From: GCA-2686265 sp036010965
GTDB lineage: Bacteria > Planctomycetota > UBA1135 > GCA-002686595
DNA: 64,000 bases
Reading direction: 5' to 3'
Assembly: GCA_036010965.1 (NCBI GenBank)
Contig: DASCMO010000068.1
Span: 1 to 64,000, forward strand
Position 1 is the stretch's first letter, and every line of letters begins with the position of its first letter. A program made the translations under genes and the position numbers. The notes under the pieces were generated by a model. The model saw nothing but the letters and a program-made list of their open reading frames with translations, was not told the DNA's origin and did not search any database. Of the stretch, positions 44,941 through 53,542 are shown piece by piece.

Positions 44941-45059
44941 GTGCAGGGAGGGCCCGCGCGCCCGCCTTCGCGTCAGGGCAGGAAGGTTCGCGCCCCGAAG
45001 AGGAGTCGTAGTGCTTCCCGACGCGCGGAGCAAGGCCGCACGCAGAAAGGGCTGGGGAC

Positions 45060-46688
45060 TCAACGCCCGGGAGCAGGCGGGCGCCGGTCATCGGACGCCA
45101 GCAACCAGATTGCGTTGCGGACCAGGCGCGCCGAGCGGGTGATCTTGCGGATCGACACCCCCTCGATGCGGTCGCGCCAGGTGTGGTAGTCCAAGTTGCG
45201 GCTGATCGGCAGGCCCTCGAAAAAGAAGAGCACCGGCAAGCCGATCTGGTGAAACGAGTACTGGTCCGAGCGCCGAAAGAGGTCCTCTCCACCCTTGGTA
45301 ACCAGGCGCCGGATGCCCGTCTTGCTGTGCTTTCGGGCGCGCTCCACGAGTGTCGCCAGGCCGGGATTCTGGCGCAGGCCGATGACCGCCAGCTCGCTGT
45401 CGTCGCCGAAGCCGAGCATGTCGAGGTTCACCATCGCGACCACCTGACCACGCTCCACCGGCAGGGCGCCAGCCAGCTCGCGCGATCCCACCAGGCCGTC
45501 CTCCTCGCCGGAGAAGGCGCAGGCCAGGACCGTCCGGCGCGGAGGGTCGGCCGCCAGGGCCTCCATCACCGCCAGCATGGCCGACGTCCCCGAGGCGTTG
45601 TCGTCGGCGCCCGTGCCGATCCGGCCCCGGGCGTCGACACCGATGTGGTCGTAGTGCGCTCCCAGGATCACGACCTCCTCGCGCAGGACCGGATCCGTAC
45701 CAGGCAGCAGGCCCACGACGTTGTCCACGCGCACCGGGCGTTGGGCGGTGACGGCGGCCAGGCTGACCTCCCGGTCGCTCAACTTGAGAGAGATCGGGCG
45801 CCCGCTCTTGTCCATGCGCTTCACGAGTTTGGCCGCGTCGGTGCCCAACAGGCGCGAGGCGGCCTGCATGCTGACCTCGAGCACCGGGGGCCGGGAGCGC
45901 GGCGTGCGCGGGGGTCGATCGCCGGAGAAGCGCGCGAAGGTGTGCCGGAAATCGAGCAGGTTCTGATCGTCCTCTTCGGCACCCTCAGGGGCACGGCGCA
46001 CGACCAGGACGGCCCGCACACCGGCGTCGGAGAGACTCCTCAGCTTCGTCCACAAGGAACCATTGACGGTGATCTCCGGGCCGTCGAAGCGCGTGCGGTG
46101 GCGCGGCTCGCCCTCGAAGATCAGGGCAATCTTGTCCTTCAGGCGCGCGCCCTTGAAGTCGTCATAGTGCTCGCTCGAGGCGTCGATGCCGAAACCCGCG
46201 AAGGCCAGCTCTCCGCGAGCGCTGCCCGTGCAGCGCGAGACGGGCACGAAGTCCCGCCCGAAGGCGAAGGAGAGCTCGTCTCCATCGAAGCTCAGGGCCA
46301 GGAAGCAGTCCTCGGGCACGGGGGCCTCGTGCCGTATTCGGTAGGGCCGCAGGAAGCCGGGAAGCGCGTCCTCTCCAGCGTCGTCGTAGCCGAACTCCGC
46401 ACCCTCACGCTGCAAGACCTCGACCGAGTCCGAAGCCGGAAGCAGCCCGAATTCGCCGAAGCGATCGGCGATGTAGCGCGCCGCGCGGCGCAGGCCCTCG
46501 CTGGGAGTGTCGCGCCCTTCCAGGCCGGGGGCCGCGAGGAACTCGACGTGCGTTCGGACCGTCTTCTCATCGATCTCCTTCGCACCATTCCCCCCGGGCG
46601 GCGACGCCCAGGCGAGCGCGACCACGGCGCAGCTCACGATGGCCGGGACACTGTGCTTAACGTGGGGGTTCATGGGCGGGAAGGGCAT
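45060..46688 (-). CDS. Secreted M28 family metallopeptidase
   Basis: About 542 residues with a signal peptide (VPAIVSCAVVALAWASP). Zinc ligands of the M28 aminopeptidase fold are seen in order: ILGAHYDHIG (His), GADDNASG (Asp), FSGEEDGLVGS (Glu pair), VNLDMLGFGDD (Asp) and DYHTWRDRIEG (His). A beta-rich insert before the catalytic domain (residues ~110-280) may be a PA-like lid. Probably a periplasmic or extracellular aminopeptidase. A Met at residue 6 is an alternative start. It lies 15 bases after the MBL-fold gene. Confidence 0.9.
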   Translation of the reverse strand: MPFPPMNPHVKHSVPAIVSCAVVALAWASPPGGNGAKEIDEKTVRTHVEFLAAPGLEGRDTPSEGLRRAARYIADRFGEFGLLPASDSVEVLQREGAEFGYDDAGEDALPGFLRPYRIRHEAPVPEDCFLALSFDGDELSFAFGRDFVPVSRCTGSARGELAFAGFGIDASSEHYDDFKGARLKDKIALIFEGEPRHRTRFDGPEITVNGSLWTKLRSLSDAGVRAVLVVRRAPEGAEEDDQNLLDFRHTFARFSGDRPPRTPRSRPPVLEVSMQAASRLLGTDAAKLVKRMDKSGRPISLKLSDREVSLAAVTAQRPVRVDNVVGLLPGTDPVLREEVVILGAHYDHIGVDARGRIGTGADDNASGTSAMLAVMEALAADPPRRTVLACAFSGEEDGLVGSRELAGALPVERGQVVAMVNLDMLGFGDDSELAVIGLRQNPGLATLVERARKHSKTGIRRLVTKGGEDLFRRSDQYSFHQIGLPVLFFFEGLPISRNLDYHTWRDRIEGVSIRKITRSARLVRNAIWLLASDDRRPPAPGR

Positions 46689-46703
46689 TGCGAGCTCATG
46701 GTG

Positions 46704-47492
46704 TCATGACCACGGTGCTTCCAGCAGGAAATGGCGGCTGCCGTCGCGGGCCAGTTCCACGGCGCCGTCGAAGACCTCGCCCGCCTCGATGGCGGCCCGC
46801 GCGGGCTGCATGGACGGATAGAAATGAGTCAGGAGAAGTGTACGGCACCTCGCTCGCTGCGCCAGCCGACCGGCGCCACGAGGGGTCAGGTGCGATGGAA
46901 TGGCCTCTCGCTCGGGAAAGGAGCACTCGCACACGAAGAGGTCCGTGTCGCGCGCCAGCTCTGCCAGGGCGTCCACCTCGCCGCTGTCGCCGCTGTAGAC
47001 CACGCTCCCCCGCGCGCCCAGGTCCGCGCGCCAGGCAAGGGCCTCGGCCGTATGTCCGGTCGCCACGCAGGAGAGAGTCGGCTCGCTCTCGCTGGCGGCC
47101 GGCAGGGAGTCCCCGGGACGCACCTCGCGCACGCGCACGCCCTCGAAGCGGACCGACGGGCCAAGAGCGCCAGCGACGCGCTCCAGCCAGTCACCGAGCC
47201 CGTGCGGTCCGACCAGCTCAAGGGGCCTCGCCTCGCTGTTCGGGTTGCGGCGAGCGAAGGCCAGGGCAGCGAGATCGAGGCAGTGATCGGGATGAAAGTG
47301 GCTGATCACTACTCGCCCCAGGTCGCTCAGTCCGAGGCCCGAGGCGGCCAGAGAACGAAGGGTGCCCGGCCCGCAGTCGAAGAGCGTGATCCCGCCCCCC
47401 GGTTCGGCGACCAGGGCGTACCCCGAACACCCGTACCCCGCACGCGGCAGGATCGATCCGGCCCCGAGAACGGTCCAGACTGCCGGGCCCAC
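46704..47492 (-). CDS. RNase Z-like metallo-beta-lactamase fold hydrolase
   Basis: 262 residues with the MBL-fold signature ISHFHPDHCLD (HxHxDH), then TGHTAEAL, YSGDSGEVDAL and LLTHFYPS carrying the remaining metal ligands. Length and layout fit the RNase Z/ElaC-like branch, but the exosite arm typical of tRNA 3'-processing enzymes is not obvious, so another phosphodiesterase role is possible. GTG start overlaps the galE stop by one base (TAGTG). Confidence 0.82.
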   Translation of the reverse strand: MGPAVWTVLGAGSILPRAGYGCSGYALVAEPGGGITLFDCGPGTLRSLAASGLGLSDLGRVVISHFHPDHCLDLAALAFARRNPNSEARPLELVGPHGLGDWLERVAGALGPSVRFEGVRVREVRPGDSLPAASESEPTLSCVATGHTAEALAWRADLGARGSVVYSGDSGEVDALAELARDTDLFVCECSFPEREAIPSHLTPRGAGRLAQRARCRTLLLTHFYPSMQPARAAIEAGEVFDGAVELARDGSRHFLLEAPWS

Positions 47493-48496
47493 TACTCGGC
47501 GTAGCCGTCGGGATGGCTCTGCATGAAGCGCCAGGCGTCCTCGACGATCTCGCGAATGCCCGGGCGCCGCGCTTCCCAGCCCAGCACGTCACGCGCGCCC
47601 GTCCCCCCGCTCACGAGCTGGGGCGGGTCGCCCGTGCGGCGACCGACGACCCGCATCTTGATCGGCAGACCGGTCACCTCGCGCGCCGTCTGAATCACCT
47701 GGCCAACCGAGTAGCCCGACCCCGTGCCCAGGTTGCAGACGACCCGGTGGGCACCGCCCTCGAGGCGCGTGAGCGCGGTCAGGTGGGCCGTGGCGAGGTC
47801 CTCGACATGGATGTAGTCGCGGATGCAGGTACCGTCCGGCGTCGGGTAGTCGTCCCCGAAGACCTGCACCTCCTCAACCTGGCCCAGGGCCACCTTGAGG
47901 GCGCGCGGGATGAGGTGCGTCTCGGGATCGTGGTCCTCGCCGATGTCACCCTGCTGGGAGGCACCGGCGGCGTTGAAGTAGCGCAGGGCGCCGTAGCGCA
48001 GGCCGTAGGCCCGGCCGAAGTCCTCGATCATGTGCTCCATGTGGAGCTTCGTTCGCCCGTAGGGCGAGATCGGCCGCTGGGGGTGGTCCTCGGTCATGGG
48101 CAGCTCGACCGGGTTCCCGTAGGTAGCGCAGCTGCTCGAGAAGACGATGCACCCCACATCGTGCCCGCGCATGGCCTCGAGCAGGTTCCAGGTGAAGTGC
48201 ACGTTGTTGCGGTAGTAGACCGCGGGATCCTGCACCGAGTCGCGCACGTAGCACTTGGCCGCGAAGTGAATCACGGCTCGTGGGTTGTGGCGATCGAAGA
48301 CGTCTTCCAGAGCGTCCCGGTCCCCCAGGTTCACCTCCTCCAGGGTGCAGTTCACCGCCTGGCGATGACCGGCAGAGAGGTCGTCCAGCACCACCACGTC
48401 AATGCCGCGCTCCTGCAGCAGTCGCACGGTGTGGCTCCCGATGTATCCCGCGCCGCCGGCCACGAGTACCGGGCGCCCATTACTGGAGTTAGCCAT
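47492..48496 (-). CDS. galE: UDP-glucose 4-epimerase
   Basis: 334 residues. NAD-binding Rossmann motif VAGGAGYIGSHTVRLL, active-site FSSSCATYG with the later Y-G-R-T-K (SPYGRTKLHMEH), and GDDYPTPDGTCIRDYIHVED, NLGTGSGYSV, which are strongly conserved in GalE. It interconverts UDP-glucose and UDP-galactose. The start at MANSSNGRPV was used; an upstream extension has no homologous look. It is the first gene of the long minus-strand run, and no SD is seen. Confidence 0.95.
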   Translation of the reverse strand: MANSSNGRPVLVAGGAGYIGSHTVRLLQERGIDVVVLDDLSAGHRQAVNCTLEEVNLGDRDALEDVFDRHNPRAVIHFAAKCYVRDSVQDPAVYYRNNVHFTWNLLEAMRGHDVGCIVFSSSCATYGNPVELPMTEDHPQRPISPYGRTKLHMEHMIEDFGRAYGLRYGALRYFNAAGASQQGDIGEDHDPETHLIPRALKVALGQVEEVQVFGDDYPTPDGTCIRDYIHVEDLATAHLTALTRLEGGAHRVVCNLGTGSGYSVGQVIQTAREVTGLPIKMRVVGRRTGDPPQLVSGGTGARDVLGWEARRPGIREIVEDAWRFMQSHPDGYAE

Positions 48497-48647
48497 TACA
48501 GCCGAGGATAGCCTGCGAGGAGCCGTGAGTCCCACGGGTTTCGGATCCGGGGACTGCGCGCGCAGCACTCGGCGATCATCCACACCCCGTTGGCAGCCAG
48601 AAAGGTACGCGGGCCGGGAGATTCAGGGACCCATGCCCCTGAGTGGG

Positions 48648-50012
48648 TCATGCCCCGGGGTGCTGAAGTCGCGGGAGTTCCTCCCAGAAGCCGGGCCACG
48701 ACTTTCCCACGCAGGCGGGATCGGTGACGCGCACCCCGGGCGAGACCAGCCCCAGGAGTGCCTGGGCGAATGCCATGCGGTGATCCCCCACGGGATCGAG
48801 CAGGGTCTCGGCTACCCGCGGCCCGCCCGGCTCCAGTTCCAGACTCACACCGCTCACCCGAGCCTGAAACCCGAGGGAGCGCAAGCTGGCCTCCAGCACC
48901 CTCAGGCGCGGACTCTCCTTGCCGTCCAGGGTCTGCAATCCCTCCAGGCGGCTGGAAAAACCGGCGGCCGCCGCACCGGCGGCGACCACGGCAAGGACCG
49001 GCGCCAGGTCGGGCTGGCCGGCGAGGTCACAGACGGCGCCCCGGACCGGTCGGCCCTCGGCCCACAAATGGTCGGCCTCCGCGCCGGCCCCACAGCCGAA
49101 GGCCCGCAGGTGGGCCACGATGGCCACGTCGCCTTGGAGCGATCCTGCCCCCACGCCATCCACGCGCACGCTCCCGCCGGACAGGCACCCGGCCGCCAGG
49201 GCCACGGCGCCGGCGGACGCGTCGGCCTCGATCGCAAACCCGCCGGGCGGCGGTCGCAGAGGACCCCGGAGAGTGAAGCGCTCGATATCGCCCTCGCGCT
49301 CGCTTCGAACCTCGACCCCCATCTCGGCCAGTACGCCGCAGGTCATGTCCAGGTAGGGACGGCTGGGCAGGACGCCCCGCACCGCGAGAGTGCCCACTCC
49401 TTCCCGGCCCGCCAGAGCCAGGAGCAAAGCGCTCGCTTCCTGGCTGGAGGAAGGATGGTCTAGGGACAGGTCCGCCGCACCCACGCTCGCACGCAAGGTC
49501 ACGGGCCAACCCCCGCTGCGGGCCACCTCCACCCGCGCGCCGGCGCGCTCCAGGGCCCTCAAGAGCGCCGGGCTCCGCCGACGAGCCAGGCTGCCCCCCC
49601 CACGCACCTCCACCGTCTGGCGCGGATCGCCGCAGAGGGCGAGCAGCGCGGTGGCCATGCGCGCCAGGGTTCCCGACTCCCCCACCTGCACGACCGACGG
49701 CGAGACCCAGGACAGGCGACCACCCTGGCGCGCGCCGCGCGCGATCAGGGTGCCGCCTTCCAGGGAATGCTCGACCCCCAGGCTCGCGAGCAGGCCTACT
49801 CCAGCCGCCACATCCATTCCCCCTCCTATCCCCACGATCCGCAGGGGCTCGCCGCAAAGCGTGGCGCAGACCAGGGCGCGCAGGGCGAGGGACTTAGAGG
49901 GCGGCGGCCACAGCGAACCCCGAAAGGGAACGGCGCCGTCGAAGCCGCGCGGCGTATCGGAGGGTGTGGGACGCACGAGCACTGGATTGTAGCGACCCCA
50001 AGCTCCTGCCAT
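48648..50012 (-). CDS. aroA: 5-enolpyruvylshikimate-3-phosphate synthase
   Basis: 454 residues, sixth step of the shikimate pathway. The two-lobed fold is recognisable: PPSKSLALRALVCATL (substrate-binding K/R), VGESGTLARMATALLAL (the LGNAGTA-like loop, with Asn as Glu), SSSQEASALLLALA, DLAGQPDLAPVLAVVAA (catalytic Asp) and DHRMAFAQALLGL, then KSWPGFWEEL. It is diverged from the textbook enzymes. The start MAGAWGRYN lies only 9 bases from the divergent purC start; a GTG in NPVLVRPTP just downstream is an alternative. Confidence 0.9.
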   Translation of the reverse strand: MAGAWGRYNPVLVRPTPSDTPRGFDGAVPFRGSLWPPPSKSLALRALVCATLCGEPLRIVGIGGGMDVAAGVGLLASLGVEHSLEGGTLIARGARQGGRLSWVSPSVVQVGESGTLARMATALLALCGDPRQTVEVRGGGSLARRRSPALLRALERAGARVEVARSGGWPVTLRASVGAADLSLDHPSSSQEASALLLALAGREGVGTLAVRGVLPSRPYLDMTCGVLAEMGVEVRSEREGDIERFTLRGPLRPPPGGFAIEADASAGAVALAAGCLSGGSVRVDGVGAGSLQGDVAIVAHLRAFGCGAGAEADHLWAEGRPVRGAVCDLAGQPDLAPVLAVVAAGAAAAGFSSRLEGLQTLDGKESPRLRVLEASLRSLGFQARVSGVSLELEPGGPRVAETLLDPVGDHRMAFAQALLGLVSPGVRVTDPACVGKSWPGFWEELPRLQHPGA

Positions 50013-50021
50013 AATCCGACC

Positions 50022-50936
50022 ATGACGAGCCAAACGTGCTATCTGGGTGGTGACGGTGGACCTCCGGGAATGACGCACCTCGCCACGGGCAAGGTGCGGG
50101 ACATCTATGCCCTGGACGAGGAGCGCTTGCTCTTTGTCACCACCGACCGCATCTCGGCTTTTGACGTGGTGATGAACGAGGGCGTTCCGGGCAAGGGGTG
50201 CGTCCTTACGAGCATCGCTGCCTGGTGGTTCCAGGCCACATCCGACGTGCTGCCCAACCACATCCTGAGCACCTCGGTCGACGACGTCGAGGGCCTCGAC
50301 GAGACCTGGCGCGAGGCCCTGCGCGGTCGGGTCATGATCGTCCGACGCGCGCGCCCCACGCCCGTCGAGTGGATCGTGCGCGGCTACCTGGTGGGCTCGG
50401 GCTGGAAGGAATATTGCGCCAGCGGCACGGTCTCCGGCATCACCCTGCCCGAGGGCCTGCGCCAGGCTTCGGCCCTGCCGGCCCCCCTGCTGACGCCATC
50501 GACCAAGGAAGATACCCACGACCGACCGATCTCCCCGGCCGAAGCGCGGGAACTGGTCGGCACGGAGGTCTTCAACCGCGCAGAGAGCGCCGCCCTCGCT
50601 CTCTACCGTCGCGGAAGCGAGCGCCTCGCTGAGCGGGGCATCATCCTGGCCGACACCAAATTCGAGTTCGGCCTGGTGGACGGCGAGTTGATCCTGATCG
50701 ACGAGGTGCTGACTCCCGACAGCTCGCGCTTCTGGCCCGCCGATGCCTGGGCCCTCGATATCTCGCCCCCCAGCTACGACAAGCAGATCCTGCGCGACTA
50801 CCTGGAGACCCTCGACTGGAACAAGGCCTACCCGGCCCCGGCCCTGGACCCGGCCGTGCTCGAGCGGGTCGGCTCACGCTACCGTGAGGTGTGCGCCCTG
50901 ATCACCGGCGAGAACACCGTGGGTGCGCCAGCGTGA
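50022..50936 (+). CDS. purC: SAICAR synthetase
   Basis: 304 residues; joins CAIR and aspartate to SAICAR in purine synthesis. Motifs: ATGKVRDIYAL, TTDRISAFDVVMNEGVPGKG, RRARPTPVEWIVRGYLVGSG, STKEDTHDRPIS, GIILADTKFEFGL and LIDEVLTPDSSRFWPAD. This is the larger (eukaryote/Gram-positive-like ~300 residue) form. Divergent from aroA with a 9-base gap; its TGA overlaps the purE GTG (GTGA). Confidence 0.97.
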   Translation: MTSQTCYLGGDGGPPGMTHLATGKVRDIYALDEERLLFVTTDRISAFDVVMNEGVPGKGCVLTSIAAWWFQATSDVLPNHILSTSVDDVEGLDETWREALRGRVMIVRRARPTPVEWIVRGYLVGSGWKEYCASGTVSGITLPEGLRQASALPAPLLTPSTKEDTHDRPISPAEARELVGTEVFNRAESAALALYRRGSERLAERGIILADTKFEFGLVDGELILIDEVLTPDSSRFWPADAWALDISPPSYDKQILRDYLETLDWNKAYPAPALDPAVLERVGSRYREVCALITGENTVGAPA

Positions 50937-51421
50937 AGGTCGCGCTCCTGATGGGATCGGACTCCGACCTAGAGCGCCTGCGGCCCTGCGTTGAGCAACT
51001 GGAGGCACTCGGAATCCCCTGCATCGCGCGCGTGCTCTCCGCGCACCGCACACCCGAGGCGGTGGTGGAATTCGTGCAGAACGCAAAGGAGGTGGGCGTG
51101 TTCGTCTGCGCCGCGGGCGGTGCTGCCCACCTGGCGGGCGTGGTGGCTGCCCACACCCTGCGCCCGGTGATCGGGGTGCCCATGGACAACCCGCCCCTGG
51201 GCGGGTTGGACGCCCTCCTGGCGACCGTCCAGATGCCCGGCGGCATCCCGGTCGCGAGCGTCGCCGTCGGCGGCGGCGGTCCCCAGAACGCCGCCCTCCT
51301 GGCTGCCCGCATCCTGGCCCTGGGAGACGAGGCGCTGACCGAGAAGCTGGAGGTCTTCCGCGCCACGATGGCGGAGAAGGTCGCCGCCAAGGACGCTCGC
51401 CTGCGAGAGCGGCTCGGCTAG
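50933..51421 (+). CDS. purE: N5-carboxyaminoimidazole ribonucleotide mutase
   Basis: 162 residues, class I PurE, which converts N5-CAIR to CAIR, the substrate of the PurC encoded just upstream. Seen: LMGSDSDLERLRPC, RVLSAHRTPEAVVEF, CAAGGAAHLAGVVAAHTLRP, GVPMDNPPLGGLDALL and QMPGGIPVASVAVGG. GTG start in the GTGA that ends purC. No purK is in the window. Confidence 0.97.
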   Translation: MKVALLMGSDSDLERLRPCVEQLEALGIPCIARVLSAHRTPEAVVEFVQNAKEVGVFVCAAGGAAHLAGVVAAHTLRPVIGVPMDNPPLGGLDALLATVQMPGGIPVASVAVGGGGPQNAALLAARILALGDEALTEKLEVFRATMAEKVAAKDARLRERLG

Positions 51422-51430
51422 GACCACACC

Positions 51431-52510
51431 ATGGCCGTCGAGACCATTCGCTGGGTCGGGGAACGCCCGGGGCATGCGCTCTTGATCGAGCAGACCATGC
51501 TCCCGGGCGAGCACACTCTGCTCGAGGTCCGCACCGTGCCCGCGATGGTCGACTCCATTTACCGCCTGGCGGTACGCGGCGCGCCAGCCATCGGCGTTGC
51601 GGCGGCCTTCGGCGTCATGATCGGGGTGCAGGGCGAGAGCGGACTCTCCGCCGCGGAAATGCTGGAGCGTGTCAGGGCGGTCTGCGACGAGCTTGGGCGC
51701 GCCCGGCCCACGGCGGTGAACCTCTTCTGGGCCCTCGACCGCATGCGCGAGAGGGCTCGGCGCGAGGCGATCGCCGGTGCGGATGGGGACGCGATCGTGG
51801 CGGCGCTCTTCGAGGAGGGCCACGCGCTCTGGGCCGAGGACCGCGAAACCTGCCACAAGATGGGCGTCGTGGGCGCGCAACTGATCTCCGACGGAGCGAC
51901 GATCCTGACTCATTGCAACGCTGGTGCCCTCGCCACCGCCGGCCAGGGAACGGCCCTGGCACCGATCTACGAGGCCGCGGAACAGGGCAAGCGCGTCTCG
52001 GTCTTCGCCGACGAGACTCGCCCCCTGCTCCAGGGCGCTCGACTGACGGCCTGGGAACTCATGGAAGGCGGCATTGACGTGACACTGATCACCGACGGCA
52101 TGGCCGGACGGGTGATGTTCGAGGGTCGCATCGATGCCGTGTTCGTCGGCTCCGATCGGATCGCACGCAACGGGGATGTCTGCAACAAGATCGGGACCTA
52201 TTCCGTGGCCGTCCTGGCCCGCGAGCACGGTGTTCCGTTCTACGTCGTGGCCCCGCTCTCGACCTTTGACCGCGACCTGACCGACGGGGGGCAGATCCCG
52301 ATCGAGGAGCGTCCGGCGGAGGAGATCACCTGCGGATTTGGCACGCGCACAGCGCCCGTGGGCGTCCAGGTCTACAACCCGGCCTTCGACATCACCCCCG
52401 CCCGCCTGGTGAGCGCCATCGTGACCGAGGCGGGCCTGATCCGCGAACCGGACCAGGTAAAGGTCGAGGCCGTCCTGCGCGCGGCTGGCGCCTCCCTGAC
52501 GGGCTCCTGA
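51431..52510 (+). CDS. mtnA: S-methyl-5-thioribose-1-phosphate isomerase
   Basis: 359 residues; isomerises methylthioribose-1-P to methylthioribulose-1-P in methionine salvage. Seen: RTVPAMVDSIYRLAVRGAPA, THCNAGALATAGQGTALAPI with the catalytic Cys, ADETRPLLQGARLTAWEL, and VFVGSDRIARNGDVCNKIGT with the catalytic Asp. No other methionine-salvage genes are nearby. It starts 9 bases after purE and probably shares its transcript. Confidence 0.96.
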   Translation: MAVETIRWVGERPGHALLIEQTMLPGEHTLLEVRTVPAMVDSIYRLAVRGAPAIGVAAAFGVMIGVQGESGLSAAEMLERVRAVCDELGRARPTAVNLFWALDRMRERARREAIAGADGDAIVAALFEEGHALWAEDRETCHKMGVVGAQLISDGATILTHCNAGALATAGQGTALAPIYEAAEQGKRVSVFADETRPLLQGARLTAWELMEGGIDVTLITDGMAGRVMFEGRIDAVFVGSDRIARNGDVCNKIGTYSVAVLAREHGVPFYVVAPLSTFDRDLTDGGQIPIEERPAEEITCGFGTRTAPVGVQVYNPAFDITPARLVSAIVTEAGLIREPDQVKVEAVLRAAGASLTGS

Positions 52511-52653
52511 GGCCTCCGGGCCAGCCCTCCCGGGCAAGGATAGCGGTTTTTCACGAGGACATTCAGATCCGCTCCTCCGCGCGCCGAAGGCATGGATCGG
52601 GCGCCATCACGGCGCCGGTTTCCCTCACCGCAAGACCAACGGCGAACGATCCC

Positions 52654-52854
52654 ATGAACGCGAACGAGAAGACAACCGATAAGAAGCCCAAGCGCAAGAA
52701 AACCGCCCTGCGACCCGACGAGATGTCTGCCGAGGTGATCGAGTTCATCACGGCCATCGACGACTACAAGCGCCTCAACGCCCGTCCATTCCCCACATGG
52801 AGCGAGGTTCTGACGATCCTCAAGGCCCTGGGGTACGACCGTCAGGCGGTCTAG
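52654..52854 (+). CDS. Small conserved basic protein, 66 aa
   Basis: A lysine-rich N-terminus (TTDKKPKRKKTALRPDEMS) leads to a compact core: AEVIEFITAIDDYKRLNARP then FPTWSEVLTILKALGYD. The core pattern 'EVIEFITAIDDYKR…FPTWSEV…LKxLGY' is one I associate with short planctomycete proteins, but no function is known to me. The basic N-terminus and helical core could suit nucleic-acid binding. It starts 144 bases after mtnA. Its end overlaps the convergent HAD gene by 35 bases. Confidence 0.75.
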   Translation: MNANEKTTDKKPKRKKTALRPDEMSAEVIEFITAIDDYKRLNARPFPTWSEVLTILKALGYDRQAV

Positions 52855-53542
52855 ACCGGCGTTCACTCGGAACGGCGGCGCCGTTCAGCGGGCCGTCGAG
52901 CAGACTCAGGATCTCCGACGGAGAGGCCAGCCAGACATCGGGCGCCTGGGGTTCGAGCTCTGCCCGATCGAATGGCCCCCAGGCCGCAGCGGCCGTCCGC
53001 ACGCCTGCCCGCCGCCCAGCTTCCAGGTCCTGGGGCGAGTCTCCGATGAAGACGGTCGTCGCGGCCCGCGCGTCGAGCCGGACCATCGCGGCAAGCACCG
53101 GCGCGGGGTGCGGCTTGTGTTGGCTCACGTCGTCCGAGCCGATCAGGACCTCGAAGTGCTGCGCGAGGCCGCAGCATTCCAGGCCACGCCAGGCGGTCGC
53201 GCTGTTCTTGCTGCTGACGATGCCCAGGGTCGCCCCGCCACGAGCTAGTTCCAGCAGGGCAGCGTCCACCCCTGGATAGGCGCTCACCCCGCGGTCGTGG
53301 TGCTCGCGGTTGTGGTCGCGGAAGCTGGCCACCATGGCCTCCACTTCTCCAGGGTCGGAAGTGATCAGCGCGAGCTGCTCGACGAGCGGCCTTCCGAGCC
53401 CCGGTCTGAAGTGCTCCGGCGGCAAGTCGATGCCGCGGTGAATGCGCAGGGTATGGCGGTAGCTGGCGAGGATCAGGTCCACGGAGTCGATCAGGGTCCC
53501 GTCCAGATCGAACAGGAAGGTGGGCCGCTGCGCTCCGCTCAC
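52820..53542 (-). CDS. HAD-superfamily phosphatase (Gph/PpaX-like)
   Basis: 240 residues. Motif I FLFDLDGTLIDS, motif II GIVSSKN, motif III HKPHPAP and motif IV FIGDSPQDLEAG identify a HAD phosphatase with a C1-type helical cap, close to phosphoglycolate phosphatase and PpaX. The substrate cannot be set from sequence. GTG start overlaps the CobW-type gene's TGA (GTGA). Confidence 0.88.
   Translation of the reverse strand: MSGAQRPTFLFDLDGTLIDSVDLILASYRHTLRIHRGIDLPPEHFRPGLGRPLVEQLALITSDPGEVEAMVASFRDHNREHHDRGVSAYPGVDAALLELARGGATLGIVSSKNSATAWRGLECCGLAQHFEVLIGSDDVSQHKPHPAPVLAAMVRLDARAATTVFIGDSPQDLEAGRRAGVRTAAAAWGPFDRAELEPQAPDVWLASPSEILSLLDGPLNGAAVPSERRSRPPDGRTPGP

Noticed and set aside
48497..48647. 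Possible gene between galE and aroA
   Set aside because: 151 bases with only short, motif-free frames; no SD.
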